A stretch of 64,000 nucleotides of DNA from Macrolepiota albuminosa (GCA_027475525.1 JAMWFC010000049.1:5502947-5566946), one strand, 5' to 3'. Positions 12,574 to 23,853 are shown, counted from the stretch's first letter. Translations and numbers: made by a program. The notes: generated from the sequence alone by a model not told the origin.

Positions 12574-13968
12574 GGTGACAATTGAAGAACAAGAACGGAT
12601 TTGAACAATCAAACACGAATCATACAACAACGATAAACATACACATTCATTTGTCATCCGCTGCTGGAGCTACGACCTGGCACTTTCTGATGGAACATGT
12701 TTCTGGAACCAGCGGATTATTCTAGAAGGAAGATTTTAGATAACGTGACATGACAGCTCTGTGGCAATCTCCGTGTAACCGTGAGCAGTATCGTTTGTCA
12801 GCCATGGAGTCTCAAGCATGCGTTGCTGGCATTCAAAGTGCTAGGTATGTCTCCTCCACCCGCACGATTATATGTTCTAAGAAATCCATATAGTCCCACT
12901 GGCGGGTCATATGCAGCCAATCCCAAATGTGGGTAAAGCCAGCATATAGATGAAGGGCTCTACGTGTCCAGTACTACGGTACAGTTCGTTCTTATTGATT
13001 CTTTCCATGTTTGATAGCATTGATGTCGTTGGATTACAGCTGAATGTAAGCTTTGAAGCTGGTGGTTGAATATCCTACGTCTCATCCATCTAAGAAAAAT
13101 AAAAACTTACTCACTTCCCCTTCCCCCCACAGACGCATTCGTATTCCGCCTGCACCGCGGCGAAGCAGGCGACACAGCTTATCTACCCACGATACCGTTT
13201 TATCCGCTGAATTACGAGTAGAAACTCAACAGGGGCTCATCGGACCCGATTCAGACGAAAAATGAAAAGCCCCGATTCGATGTTGACAGAGGTTCGAGGT
13301 TGTCCCTTCCATTTCTTCAATAACTAACATATGTATATTCTTAATTATCCTACTAGATGTCGAGGGATCGGAGTCACCGTTTCTATTTCTTGCCTTCAAT
13401 ATTCTACTCTCCATCTCTGTTCCAGAATGCAGCAGAGAAGAAAACCATTTACACAAGTTGGTTTCTATTTAACATTGGCAAATTATGACGGTAAAAAGCG
13501 TAGGTATGGCCAAAACCATCATCTGGGTGTTAAATCTGTGCTAGAGCTGTAGAACCGCGCATAACCCTTGGGTATGGCCAGGACCATCCTCTTGGTGCTA
13601 AATCTGTGCTAGAGCCTGTAGAATTCACTGCTTCGCATCATCCCAGCCATACCTTCGGCGTCCAGACTGGCACTGGTGACAACTCATCTTACTACATTAT
13701 ATTCTCTCAGAAGGCTCAATTCTTGTACCAACCTCTGTACACGCTCTTGGAAACGACGACCTGGAAACGACGACCTCCTGACCCTTGATCATGACAGGAA
13801 ATATATCACAATACGCTCTATGTACACGAGTTTGAAGCACGACGATTCAAATGCTATTATCACGCACTCCTCGGGATTTACAGGACACTCGAAATATATC
13901 TATCATGGACAACAAACCTACCCTCTCCCGTTTGCCACCTGCTGCCTGAACAACGAGAACCTTTCCCA
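12574..13968. other. Intergenic interval, no firm gene
   Basis: Short ORFs only. A possible exon follows a pyrimidine-rich acceptor (CCCCACAG ending at 13131) and reads plausibly for about 28 residues, but I could not link it to a start, so no gene is called. A local duplication lies at 13500-13622. Confidence 0.4.
13500..13622. repeat. Tandem duplication of ~65 bp
   Basis: Two adjacent copies share GGTATGGCCA..ACCATC..CT.GGTG.TAAATCTGTGCTAGAGC..TGTAGAA, at ~13502-13553 and ~13570-13622, with several substitutions. Confidence 0.65.
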
Positions 13969-14535
13969 CTACTGATGCGTGGGCGGGTATTTATGAGGAA
14001 AGGCTGCGTCGGACTTGTTAACGGCACCCGAACTCACCATTTCGACTACAGTACGTGCATTAAAGCCCCAGCTCGCGTGCGTATGCTCCAAGGACGACGC
14101 GGGGGCTAATGACAAGCTAACGGGAGCGACGCGGATGCCCGGGCGGGGTTTCGTCGTCAACTGTTACGTAGGACTTTTATCCGCACCCTGAACTGATTAT
14201 TTCTATTCTAGGATATTAATAACATATGCAACTCGCGTGCGGACGCTTCAAGGACGACGAGTGGGCCAAACGTAGGCCGTCTAAAAGCCAACGCGAGCGA
14301 CGCTGATGCGTATTAGTGGCTGTCACGCGTGATTCGGACCATCACGGCGTGCCAGACATTGAACTCACAATTTCGATTTTAGGTCATGAAGAACCTCTTC
14401 ACCTCGCGTGCGGACGCTCCAAGGACGACGAGGGGGGCCAACGTTGGCTGTTCAAGAGCCAAGGCGAGCGACGCTGATGCATATAAGTGTTGTTACGCGT
14501 GACGCAGACCGTCACACTGTGCCAGACATTGCTCA
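13969..14535. repeat. Diverged ~174-bp tandem repeat, three copies plus a partial fourth
   Basis: Copies run about 13969-14132, 14133-14305, 14306-14479 and a partial 14480-14535. Each has an acceptor-like pyrimidine run then AG, a block with CTCGCGTGCG and CTCCAAGGACGACG, and a closing GCGAGCGACGC.GATGC. Translated on +, the block after the AG gives similar peptides (SRADAPRTTRG, SRADASRTTSG), as if an exon had been repeated. The last copy ends just before the small gene at 14592. Confidence 0.7.
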
Positions 14536-14591
14536 ACCTTGCTCAAGCTGAACTCTACACATTAAACGTCATTTTCGCCCTAACACCGTCC

Positions 14592-15004
14592 ATGAATCAC
14601 TTGTCGACTTCCGATGAATCCTCCCACGCTGTTTCCCGGTCTGTCGACGACGACTCGTCGAATAAATTCGAAAAAAGTGAAGGCAAAGGGACTGGTGTGG
14701 TTCAGGGTATGAAGTACGTACCTTCGTGCCTTTTTTTTGGCTCTATATGACTAACATACGGCTAGGTCAGCGCGCGCGCTCGTTATTCGAGCATTCACGC
14801 GCTGCAAGGAGATGATGGGGAGGGTTAAGCTATTCAACAGGCAAGATCAGGTTCGTTGCCTGTTTTTAGCGTGTTACGCCGTATAGAACCTCTTTATAGG
14901 CCAGGAACTCAAAACCGCGTCGCACAGGGATGTACCTGTTCTTGTACGGCGGTCGTGTCGACGTCAACACGTTCTACGCGTACAGGGACGACGAAGATAA
15001 ATGA
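14592..15004 (+). CDS. Small three-exon hypothetical protein (103 aa)
   Basis: Exons 14592-14713, 14766-14850 and 14900-15004 join in phase to 104 codons including TGA. Introns begin GTACGT and GTTCGT and end CTAG and ATAG (52 and 49 nt), matching intron sizes in neighbouring genes. The protein has a Ser/Asp-rich N-terminus, a basic middle (RALVIRAFTRCKEMMGR) and an aromatic C-terminus ending in an acidic RDDEDK. I do not recognise the family. It lies directly after the ~174-bp repeat array, whose copies contain similar exon-like blocks, so further 5' exons may exist. An alternative acceptor at 14886 gives a different, less protein-like third exon. Spliced RNA would decide. Confidence 0.45.
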
Positions 15005-15570
15005 ACATTACAATTTTCGAATTTATACGTTTTTTTTTTACATTTACGGACTATTTTTTTCGAATTATGCTTACGGACAGCAATACGTACAATCTATATA
15101 CCGATATACACACAAATACGGTCTCGATTTCTCCCTATGTCGTGAGCTAGCCTGCACTGTATTGCCGCGCTGGCACGTCACGCTAGCGCTGTCACACTGG
15201 CACTGCCACGTCGCCTCCCATAACACCCAGCCGCGTAGACCTCGGTCTCGCCGTGCGTCGCAGCGGCCCATCCCCTTTGATATTTAATGTGGTGAATGAA
15301 CGTACCCTCAGAGCGTGTCAACGAACTGAGGGTACTGCGAATGTCCATGGGTGTTATATACTGGGTAAGTGGAACAAAGCGGTAGTGAGACAAAGCAGTC
15401 CTTTGTGCATTGGTCGTGTCGTGATACCTTTTACCTCGTCACACTATCACATCGGCTCACGACACTCCAACATTTTGTAGGCTTGAATGTCCAGGTTTGT
15501 GCTAATCCTTCGCTTTGTATTTCAAGTTTGTTTGTCGTCGTGCTAATTAATAGTGTTCTTGATAACGCAG
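15005..15570. other. Interval without a confident gene
   Basis: Probably holds the missing 5' exons of the MBOAT-like gene that follows; fragments such as one ending in a GTAAGT donor at ~15365 are candidates, but I could not assemble them. There are poly-T runs at ~15025-15060. Confidence 0.35.
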
Positions 15571-16143
15571 CTTCCTCACGTTCCACCACCATTCCGAGGC
15601 ACGCGTTATCAATTCATCCAATCTCGTATTCTCCGGGTCCTACCTACTCTGTCTACTCCTGATAGACCTCGCACAGAGCTTCACACATACCCATCCAGCA
15701 CACTTCCTCCAAGAAACTCCTGCGTTTCCCCGTGGGCTCTACGGAGGTGCTGGAGGTGCTATACACTTTGCGTGCCAGGTTTCCTGGGCGTCGTGTGTCT
15801 ATGCTACGATAAATCTGGTATATACGATTACGTCTCTGGTGTGTGTGATTATTGGGGAACCGGTGTTGGCGGGTACGCCGGAGTCGTGGCCAGATATGTT
15901 TGGGCCCCAGCCGTGGGCAGAAGCGTATACGGTTCGTCGGACTTGGGGGTAAGTCACGTTTAATTCCTTCGGTTCCCCCGTGAGACTAGACGTCGATATC
16001 GATACGTTTTCTTTAAAGACGAGTATGGCACCAAACACTCCGCCGCTTAAGCCTCTTCTTCTTATTAACTTTCCTCCACACCCAAACGTTGATTCACTCA
16101 CTCAGAATTTCGCTATACTTGGAAAATACGCTGCCCCCCCGGA

Positions 16144-16175
<32 letters not shown>

Positions 16176-16298
16176 GACATGCAAAGTCAAAGGAGTCCAT
16201 GGACGATCTGTCTAACTCGATACCATCAAATGAAGGCGCAATACATCACTTCGCTGTCTGCCTATCCTTGGAACCCTAAGCTGTTAACCCTAACTTAA
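15571..16298 (+). pseudogene. Wax-synthase-like MBOAT acyltransferase, 3'-truncated
   Basis: Exon 15571-15948 (after acceptor GCAG) and exon from 16019 join in phase across a 70-base GTAAGT..AAAG intron. The first exon has hydrophobic membrane segments (SYLLCLLLIDLAQSF; SCVYATINLVYTITSLVCVI) and ends with a family-like stretch PESWPDMFG..AYTVRRTWG. The second opens with RVWHQTLRR, the W-H-Q-x-x-R-R signature of fungal wax-synthase-like (MBOAT_2) proteins, followed by another membrane segment. These enzymes transfer acyl groups in the ER; several fungal members are terpenoid acetyltransferases. After ~16085 the similarity stops, a CACAGG microsatellite interrupts, and the rest of the domain, including the expected second conserved His region, is missing. 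The N-terminal exons were not found. I read it as a broken copy. Confidence 0.6.
16145..16174. repeat. (ACAGGC)5 microsatellite
   Basis: Five perfect six-base units lie inside the broken MBOAT-like gene, just where similarity to the family ends. Confidence 0.9.
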
Positions 16299-16395
16299 CA
16301 GAACTTGACCAAACCTCTAACCTAGCCTAACCTGGCCTAACCGCCTAACAGTAACACTAACAAAACACCCTAACCAAGCCTAACCAGGTCTAAAC
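16266..16395. repeat. Degenerate CCTAAC-rich, telomere-like tract
   Basis: Many copies of CCTAAC, CCCTAA and near variants (AACCTAGCCTAACC, CCTGGCCTAACC) fill ~130 bases. The fungal telomere unit on this strand would be CCCTAA. The tract is internal and imperfect, so it is at most an interstitial relic. Confidence 0.55.
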
Positions 16396-16969
16396 GTACG
16401 CTCAGTAGTTGGTTTGTTTTCCACGTGAGCGAGTTTCCTCCACGTGACCATGCTTTTTTGAGCCCAGAACCCTCGACGGCAAATAGTTTAAAGTAGATAG
16501 AATTCGAATTGAGATTGTACTCGAGTAGTTGAAGTCTAAGTAGAACAGATGAAATGTATCATACAAAAAGCAATATTCCCGCTACTTTAGTAGTGGGTCC
16601 TGGCGAAATTTCACTGTCTTGCAATTCGTCACGTGCTAACACGCAAACCCTCGTGTTTCAGATGTGAGCTTTATATGCATATGGTTTGTAGTCTTCTCTC
16701 TTTTTGTCCCGTCCTGTTTTACACAATGAGTGTCGTATTGGGAACGCCGAGAGTGCCTGCCGTTTTTGACCGTGCATTGAACGTTAGTGCAGTGCCATTC
16801 CAACTTCTTAATTGTCTCGGCCTATCGGTTTTGAGGAATGACACGACTCTCCTTGGGGGTCAGGCCAGAACAAGGGATATCAAGACAAACAAGTCCAATC
16901 AAAGCGAGATCGAATGTAGCGATTCCGTGACTACGTGACACTCAAAGCCATATGTTTTCATTTATACTT
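16396..16969 (+). other. Interval with one unsupported ORF (16633-16938)
   Basis: A 101-residue ORF has a hydrophobic N-terminal stretch and no motif I recognise. Nothing else was seen. The ORF may be chance. Confidence 0.25.
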
Positions 16970-17116
16970 ACATCTCCTTAACAACCGCTTAGCTATCCTT
17001 TATGTAGCAGAACACATGTTGTAGTTAGGCAGTTTTCGCAATACTAGGACTTACAACAGTTCTCACCGCGAGACTCGATCAGTGTGCCGTGACCCAAGCC
17101 TAATCCAGCTGGCTCA
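16970..17116 (-). repeat. Left copy of a ~150-bp inverted repeat (partner at 50747-50905)
   Basis: Read on the minus strand from the F-box stop codon, this matches the plus strand at 50747-50905 with moderate divergence: CGTGAGCCAGC.GGATTAGGCT, then CACGGCACACTGAT.GAGTCTCGC, and TAGCTAAGCGGTTGTTAAGGAG at the far end. It covers the 3' flank of the F-box gene. Confidence 0.8.
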
Positions 17117-17118
17117 CG

Positions 17119-18636
17119 TCACATAAACTCCGAAGACACCGTCGACGACACCGACAAATCCTCATCAGACCCACCCACATCCACCTCCCTCCTCCTCGGC
17201 CGCCTAAGGGAGCGTTCCGAAGCCGTAGTAGTACCATCTGTACAGTCCTCATCAGGGTCACACTCCAGCTCGTACTCCTCATTTAAATAATACACCTGCC
17301 ACGAGTCCTCGTACATCGCGCCCCCGCCATCGACGTGCCGCGCCGTATTCACAAGTTCATGCTCATGCCTCACATAAATACCAGGGAAGCTGAGTTCATA
17401 CGCATCGCTCGGGGTCAGGACCGACGCCGGGTGCAACCTCGTGGCGATGTCGTGGAAGCGCGGAGAGCACACACGGATATGGCGGAGCCCGCGTAGCGCG
17501 GGGAACGTTGCGGGTGTTGCTGTCAAGGCCTTGCGGAGGCGATGAAACGCAGCGTCGTGTGCCTGCCTCGACTCATCTTCTGGGCCAAACACCTTCGACG
17601 TGCATATGTCCACCCACTTCAAAGCCGGGTGCGACTCGAGCGTCGCACCGTTGTACACGACGAGATGCTCGAGATTCTGGCAGACGTCGAGGAGCGCCTG
17701 CATGGCGCCTGCTTTTCTGCGGAAGCCGGGGTTGAGGTTGAGGAATTTGAGGTTGTCCGAGTAGCGTGCGCAGAAGACGGTTATGGGTCCGATCATCGAG
17801 TCCCATCTGTGTGACCATCGGTCGACCGAGGAGTCGTGTCCTGGGAGGAGCTCGAATGTCAGGCGCTCGAGGTTGGGCGTGGCGAGGATGCGCCCGAGTA
17901 ACGGCCACGCGTCGACGCCCGTGTGACTGATTTTGAGAGTGAGGCTCTCCAGCCGGGGGAGGGTGTAGACCGTGCGCGTTGCGAGGTGTTCTGGGGGATC
18001 GTGGACGTGTATCGAGAGAGACACGAGGCTCTTTCGCGTATGTTTGAGAAGACCGTATAGTTCTGTTGGAGAAGCGGATGCGTCGACTTGGAGGTGTCTC
18101 AAAGATGTACTCAGCTTGGGGAGAACAGCTTTTGCAGGAAGAGGGAATGGAGACGAAAATATGAACGCTACTAATCGAGGACACAAATCAACAATACGCT
18201 GCACATGTCTGGTGAAAGAAGCTGCATAGTCCGGCAAAACGAACATATCGAGGGTCATTTGTCTGACGAGAACACCAAAAGTCGATGGCGACTTCTCAAG
18301 AGTTTCTAGTAGAGCAGGAATCTGATTGAGCCGACGAAATACGACTTGCTTGTACAGTAACGTGATTCCAGCTCCGTACCATGTGCGCGACACTAGTGTG
18401 ACAGCCAATTTCGTATTCCTCGCATGGCACCAGGGGGAATTGGGCCCGGCAGTGAGGGACGAGTCAAGGAGAAAGCTAGGCGCCACCGCACGTTGGAATA
18501 TCATATCAAGAATCTCAAAGGGAAGTGGCTTGGCAGCAGATGGTGCTCGAGCTGGCGGCGGCGGCGGCGACGGCGACGGTGGAGGGGACTGCGCTGGATG
18601 ATCAGTTTTCAAGACTGGAGCGCGTAGAAAATACAT
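17119..18636 (-). CDS. F-box-type protein with leucine-rich C-terminal region (505 aa)
   Basis: Intact, intronless ORF, ATG at 18634-18636. A Pro/Ser-rich leader is followed by an F-box-like segment, KPLPFEILDMIFQRAV (residues ~37-53), with a downstream LVSRTWYGAGITLLYKQVVF typical of fungal F-box proteins. The rest has regularly spaced leucines (LPRLESLTLKIS, TPNLERLTFELL, LKFLNLNP, LEHLVVYN) suggesting an irregular LRR solenoid, and an acidic/basic tail. Such proteins recruit substrates to SCF ubiquitin ligases through SKP1. GC- and CpG-rich, unlike the neighbouring transposon block. The first ~16 residues could instead be a 50-base intron (GTATGT..CCAG), in which case an upstream exon is missing. 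Function otherwise unknown. Confidence 0.8.
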   Translation of the reverse strand: MYFLRAPVLKTDHPAQSPPPSPSPPPPPARAPSAAKPLPFEILDMIFQRAVAPSFLLDSSLTAGPNSPWCHARNTKLAVTLVSRTWYGAGITLLYKQVVFRRLNQIPALLETLEKSPSTFGVLVRQMTLDMFVLPDYAASFTRHVQRIVDLCPRLVAFIFSSPFPLPAKAVLPKLSTSLRHLQVDASASPTELYGLLKHTRKSLVSLSIHVHDPPEHLATRTVYTLPRLESLTLKISHTGVDAWPLLGRILATPNLERLTFELLPGHDSSVDRWSHRWDSMIGPITVFCARYSDNLKFLNLNPGFRRKAGAMQALLDVCQNLEHLVVYNGATLESHPALKWVDICTSKVFGPEDESRQAHDAAFHRLRKALTATPATFPALRGLRHIRVCSPRFHDIATRLHPASVLTPSDAYELSFPGIYVRHEHELVNTARHVDGGGAMYEDSWQVYYLNEEYELECDPDEDCTDGTTTASERSLRRPRRREVDVGGSDEDLSVSSTVSSEFM

Positions 18637-19854
18637 ACTGGCGTAGGTGGTTCAGCAGGCAATGTCGGTAACCTTGTGTGGCGACATGGCCTACCACTTC
18701 TCAACGACCGCTTATACATGAGCTGATGTTGATTGTAAAGCACGTAGCAAGTCCAATATAGCTCTATTATACTATTTCGAGAACAAGGCCATGGCTTGAG
18801 GAATACCCCTAATTGAAGAACAAGGTGTCGGTCGTCCCAACAAAAGCAACAAAAATGGTTGCTATAAATATTGATACGTCTGCCTCACATGAGGCAGACA
18901 ATAAGAGTCAAAATGCAGTCCCAATATACCCAGAAAGCGCTGAAAACCGTAAGGGCAGTCGAAAACTGTAGACATGGGCAGACTCACCTGAAAAACCCAA
19001 CCCCAAACTTACGAAAACTAGCAACACTCAGCCAGCGCAGCAGTAAACGCGCGGTAACAAGGCAGTGATCAACGATTGATCAAGTCAGGGATAACCGGAG
19101 GAGTGGCAGTGCTCGGCAAAAGCCAAGATCTCGGCATCATCTCCGAAATCAGCACCGCCACCACACCATCCCGTCACTCCGTTCCGAAACGCTTTGTTCT
19201 CTTTCGTCGTACCTCCTCTCCACAAACGCCAGCTCACCGTGACCACGGAACAGCGACGAAGCAAACCTGGGGGAAGGGAAAAGGACACAGGGAGACAAGA
19301 AGATGGGGCAAAGGATAGGGACGGCAATGGAGGAAGGATTAGCCGCAAAAAGGGTGCAACCACGCGCACCAGGGATCGGAGAAATCATTAGCCACCAGCT
19401 CGGGCTCAGTAACGAACTAACCGACTGCCTGAGCACGGCAACACGTTACCTCGACACCGAAACACGCGCCATACACGATGGTCCGTGCATCGAAGAAGGA
19501 ATATAAAAGGAGGGTAGAAACGGGGGAGTCGGGCAAGCAACTTACTTGCCACAGCTCGGAGTCCCCAGGGAGCGGACATCTGAGGCCAACGAGCACTTTA
19601 GTTGACTTCGGGTTTTTATTAGTATTAATACTATTTGATTCCCAATTTTAGTGTGAATTTTAAATTTGCATTATAATATTAAAATCAATAAAAATTATAA
19701 CAACACCACTTTACAAAGTGTGCGCGCGTGTAACTGAGCCCCACGATCTTAGTGAAGTTAAATTGACTTATTTAAAGTCTAGTCTTATTTCATTAAGGCT
19801 ACTTTACTATATAAGTAAATTTACAATTCGCATCAATATCTGTGCTTTCCCACC
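18637..19854. other. Gene-free interval; possible retroelement promoter/leader at its right end
   Basis: Short overlapping ORFs only. A near-palindrome CTGCCTCACATGAGGCAG lies at ~18880-18897. A TATA-like ATATAAAAGGAGG at ~19500 is followed by an AT-rich leader before the CpG-poor block, resembling an LTR or 5' leader, but I found no paired repeat. Confidence 0.3.
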
Positions 19855-20312
19855 TTGCCTGGGCTTAATTCTTTCAACATCACATATCACACTCACTGTT
19901 CTATACCAGCATGTCTCTGTCAACTTGCACTACACTCGCAGCACCTACCATACTGCATGTCTTCCCAGCCATCTACAACACCTCCTCCTTCCATCCCATC
20001 GACAGTGGCGATGTCGTCTCTGCAACTGATGGTCTCCGTTGAAGAGTTTGCTGGTCTCCGCGAGTCACACTTGCAATTCCACATGATGATGACTGAGCTT
20101 CTCATGGCCATCTCCAACATGTTGAACAACTCCACTGCATTCCTGCTGGCAGCGGCACAATTGCAGGTGGTTGGCATGTTTGTTTCTTCAATCCCAGGCA
20201 TCAGAACCGATGGTATGTCCACAGCATCCATTACCCTTTGCACTCAATTCCTCAATGTTGATGTGGTGGTAATAACAGCTATCATCACATACAAGTTCAA
20301 AGCAGCAGATGT
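19855..20312 (+). pseudogene. Possible Gag-like N-terminal fragment, cut by the next element
   Basis: An open frame starts at the edge of the CpG-poor zone, with a Pro/Ser-rich head and a helical segment (VSVEEFAGLRESHLQFHM), loosely like N-termini of fungal Gypsy Gag proteins. It runs into the repeat beginning at ~20313. The assignment is weak. Confidence 0.25.
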
Positions 20313-22846
20313 AAACATTGGTTATGAGCTAGAACCTTCTTGTGTGAATCACACAGTGCTAAATCAGACCGCAGTATTGGAATTGACTAGAACTAGAGTG
20401 AATACAAGATGTTGTCTTACATAATACTCTACTTAATGCATATAGTGTTGTTGATGCTAGTAACACATGTGATGCTCCGTTACATATATTATATACCCCC
20501 TAATAAGACCGAATACTCGGTCTCAGGATAATGCACAGTAGTACAAACATTAGTCAGAGATGCACATTGCATTGCTGTTGGATGTTAGTATCATGCTCAA
20601 GGTAGTAGTGTCATTTAATAACACTGAATCTTGCAATCTTAGTGTACAAGTGCACATATGATGCAAGCAGCAAAAAAGAAGATAAAATTTAAACTAAAAC
20701 AAAAGAGTGACTCCTCCTCTGAGTCTACTGTATATACATGCTACACTGGAGTGCATGTCAGCCTAAACATATTGAGTGCATACTCAAAGTTACCTAAACA
20801 AGATATGGGTCTATGACCTGTCTGACGATGCTTCCGTGACCATGCCCATCTCTGTCACCATTGACCCCCCTGGTGCAATATTAATTGCTGGAGGGGGAGG
20901 CACCAATTCTGTTCTCGGTAAGGTGATGGGCCCCTTGACTGCAGGCAAGTCTACCACCATAGGCTCAGTTAGTGTGATGTTAATTGCTGAAGCAATAGTG
21001 GGTAGCATACCATGCACTGCTGTGTATTTTAGAAGATTGACCCAGTTCAGGTCCATGCCAATAAGGTAATAGAGGCCATTGGCCTCATGGTTTTCAGGGA
21101 GATGACTCTCTTTATCATGCTTGAACATAAGACAATAATAGTTGTCTTTAGTCATCTCCTGCCATCCATCTCATTGTGGGATTGCAGGAGGAGTTCTGTA
21201 TTTGTTCAAGCACTCTATGCGCTTGTCATTGATCTGTCAGAAGATGTCCATAGACATTGTTGGGGCATGAAACTGCTGTTCTAGGAAGATCACTCTATAG
21301 GTGTACACATGGTCCACCCAGGCAGGCAGTATCTGGTTGTGGAGCAAAATACGTAATGCATCATTGTCAGAAAAGTTCCATGCAAAGTCGTTGGGCACAT
21401 GAACTTGGTGAAGTTTGAGCTGCAGCCTGCTCTAAGGCTCAAAGGGCTGCTTGGGAAACATGGTGTCATAAGAGGCAATAGCCTCATGGTATAGATCCAG
21501 GCAGGCCATGATGAGAGTCATACGCCATGCCATTACAGGCTTGGCTGTGCTATTAGCACAGAAAGCTCAACATAATGTGAACCCAAATAGGGTTTGCCAG
21601 TGCATGCAGTATGTGTGGTCAACCGCAATGCCCTGATAAGTATTTTCCAGCCCAGGGCAACCAAAGACCAGCATGTACTGTGCTAGCTGCTCCAGGTCAA
21701 ATGTCATGGCTGGATCTTGAGCATGCATTACATGCAGCACCATGGAACCATCTTCTTTCATGCACAGAAAGCACCTCAGAATATATTGGTGCTCTACAAG
21801 TGCAAGATTGTCATCTCCTTGCATTGAGCTGACAAGGTTCTGGTAGCAAGAGTCTCTCATAAGGAGCCTCATTGTTTGATCATGCAGAGCTTTCTCTGTT
21901 TGCTGTGCAAACATCTGGAGCTCTGTGATTAACAAGTATGCAGTTATTCTGTTACGTCAAGGGGCATGTGGATTTGAATAATATTTGTAGAGCTGGTCAA
22001 GCTCTAATGGAGTGCGGGAAAGCCCACAAGAAGCAAATTTGTAAACAATAGTGGCAGGTATGCCAGCATGGTGCCCAGAAGCAAACTCATAAGCTGCTGC
22101 TCAATTGGCATCAGCTCCCAACAGCATGATATTCAAATGATACAAATAATAGGTGCAATGGCCGAGTGCTCCTTTGAAGCATGAGTCCATTTGCTCGATG
22201 TTGAGCGGCCTTCACACCTTCACTCCCAGTCTATCAGGAATCTTTTCTAAAAACTCATCTTGGCCCTATATTTAAGGGCCTGCAACTCCTTGGTGCAATT
22301 CACTTTTTTCTTTGCAATGCACTTATTGCACAATACTTGCTAGAATTGGTCTGCAGCTGATTCCCCTTCCTTTTCTTTCTCCTCATGCTCTGAGCTTGAC
22401 TCTCTGTAGTTGCTCTCATTGGACAAGGACACAACTGGAGCTTTGCCTTTATCAGACATAGGCAGGTTTCTCAAGATTGCCACCAGACCATTGTATTGCT
22501 TTAGGGAGCAGGGGTCAGGAGTCAAAATGACCATGGGATTGTGTGCCTGTGGTGATGGGCAATATAACTAACATTGACACTTTTTCAGCTTGTGCAGGAA
22601 TGCCACCAGGGAACTCTATTACCTCCAGTTTGAAGGCATTGAGAGGTGACTTTTGACTGTGACGTTGACAAGATGGCCCTGGCTTGGCCAGGGCAGACAG
22701 CTCAGATAGTGGCTGAGCCACCAAAGAGGCAGGTGCATTACACACCAGAGTTCTCCTTTCAGGCTCAGCGCAAGGGATGTTATGAACAGGCACTCATAGT
22801 GCTACAGTAACAGATTTGGACCCCATAGTTAGGGCCCAAGATGGTG
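20313..22846 (-). repeat. Left arm of a ~2.5-kb inverted repeat (partner at 36684-39391)
   Basis: The minus strand here matches the plus strand at 36684-39391 almost throughout, including coding stretches (identical apart from one residue over 122 residues at 21567-21935 versus 37610-37978) and the end sequence ..GAAGGTTCTAGCTCATAACC. The outer end carries a sequence that also recurs at ~31861-32010 and behaves like the end of an LTR. Confidence 0.85.
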
Positions 22847-23064
22847 CAGGTTCCTGCTGACCCAGAGACAGTCCTGCCAAAGGCTCACTGACTGCAGCTA
22901 GTGGCTCTGAGGAGGCCTGAGGGGCCAGAGCAGGTAGCCATGATGACAAAGCAACAGGCTGAGCAGGCTGCTCAGGGCATGCTTATTGCGCTGCCAATGG
23001 CATCCTAGCCCATGGAGGTTTGACCAGTCAAACAGGCTGATATCTAGCCCTCTTGACCTTGGTG
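20811..23064 (-). pseudogene. Unrecognised TE-borne protein, copy 1 (interrupted by stops)
   Basis: Successive minus-strand segments (22793-22515, 22534-22340, 21935-21567, 21487-21290 region, 21155-20811) match in order the plus-strand copy at 36700-38863. Visible features: a charged Ser/Glu-rich region (ESSSEHEEKEKEG), a CNKCIAKKK..C segment that may bind zinc, a helical block HDQTMRLLMRDSCYQNL, then LENTYQGIAVDH.YCMHWQ and LLHNQILPAWVDHVYTYRV. The same order is seen in a third, more diverged copy at 40004-41402. I do not recognise a named domain. It follows the chromodomain of the Gypsy element on the same strand, so it may be an extra 3' ORF of that element or a separate nested element. 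CpG-poor and broken. Confidence 0.6.
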
Positions 23065-23069
23065 GTAGG

Positions 23070-23853
23070 TGTCACAACCCACACCGGCGACACCCCGCCC
23101 TCGTTGCCCAGCCAACCGACCCACACCCGCACCTGCCCACAAGCTCCGACCCCCACCTCTCGAGATGACCAAACCCCGACGAACTACGGACGCCGAACCT
23201 CCCCTAACAAATCCCGGCTGCCATCGGACACCCAAACCACCCCCCGTCAACCGGCCCCCGACGGGCCCCGCACCAGTCCCCCTGGCGCCACACCCGTACC
23301 CGGACAATACCATGCACAGGACTCGTACCCGAGCAATTCAATGCACAGGACCGACCACGCGAGACCCAACCCGGAGCTCACCCGGATGCACCGGACCTTA
23401 GCCGACGCAGGTATATAGTGGGTAGTCAGCAATCCGTTAGAGTAGTCTTGATATTGCTATAAACTCGCCTCTATACTCTTGTCTATTCCATACTTATCTC
23501 AATCTACATCTCTTATTCTCTCAAGTCTCCCGGCCTTCTAAAAGTCTCTTCTCAACTCTAACTCAGTCTCCCGGTTCCAATCTCAGTCTCCTGGTCTTAA
23601 GTCTCCTTCTCCGATTACCCCTTCTTTTCTCCACCTTAACAAGGCCCCGCCTTTTCCCGCCACGTATTCTGGACTTAGCCCGGGATCCTGCCTCACCTCT
23701 CTCTACGAACTCCGGCACTCCGTAGCCACTCCGCGCCCCGCCCACAGTTCCGGAACCCATTTCCCGTTACCCGGAGACTCTCCGTAGACTTCGAGTCCAC
23801 CTAGTAAGGACCCGCTTGCCCCCGGAGGCCCCCGTCGTCAGCGGAACCTGACA
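23070..23853. mobile_element. Solo LTR (784 bp), CpG-rich, with perfect 5-bp target duplication
   Basis: Begins TGTCACAACC and ends GGAACCTGACA; flanked by GTAGG at 23065-23069 and 23854-23858. It is rich in CpG although its surroundings are CpG-poor, so it arrived after they decayed. Same ends as the LTR at 25077-25848. No internal domain remains, so the insertion collapsed by LTR-LTR recombination, or only the LTR is present. Confidence 0.9.

Noticed and set aside
13053..13265. Possible exon after CCCCACAG at 13131
   Set aside because: Plausible for ~28 residues but no start, upstream exon or family match could be built.
17508..18627. Plus-strand and second minus-frame ORFs (up to 203 residues)
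   Set aside because: Shadows of the GC-rich F-box gene on the minus strand.
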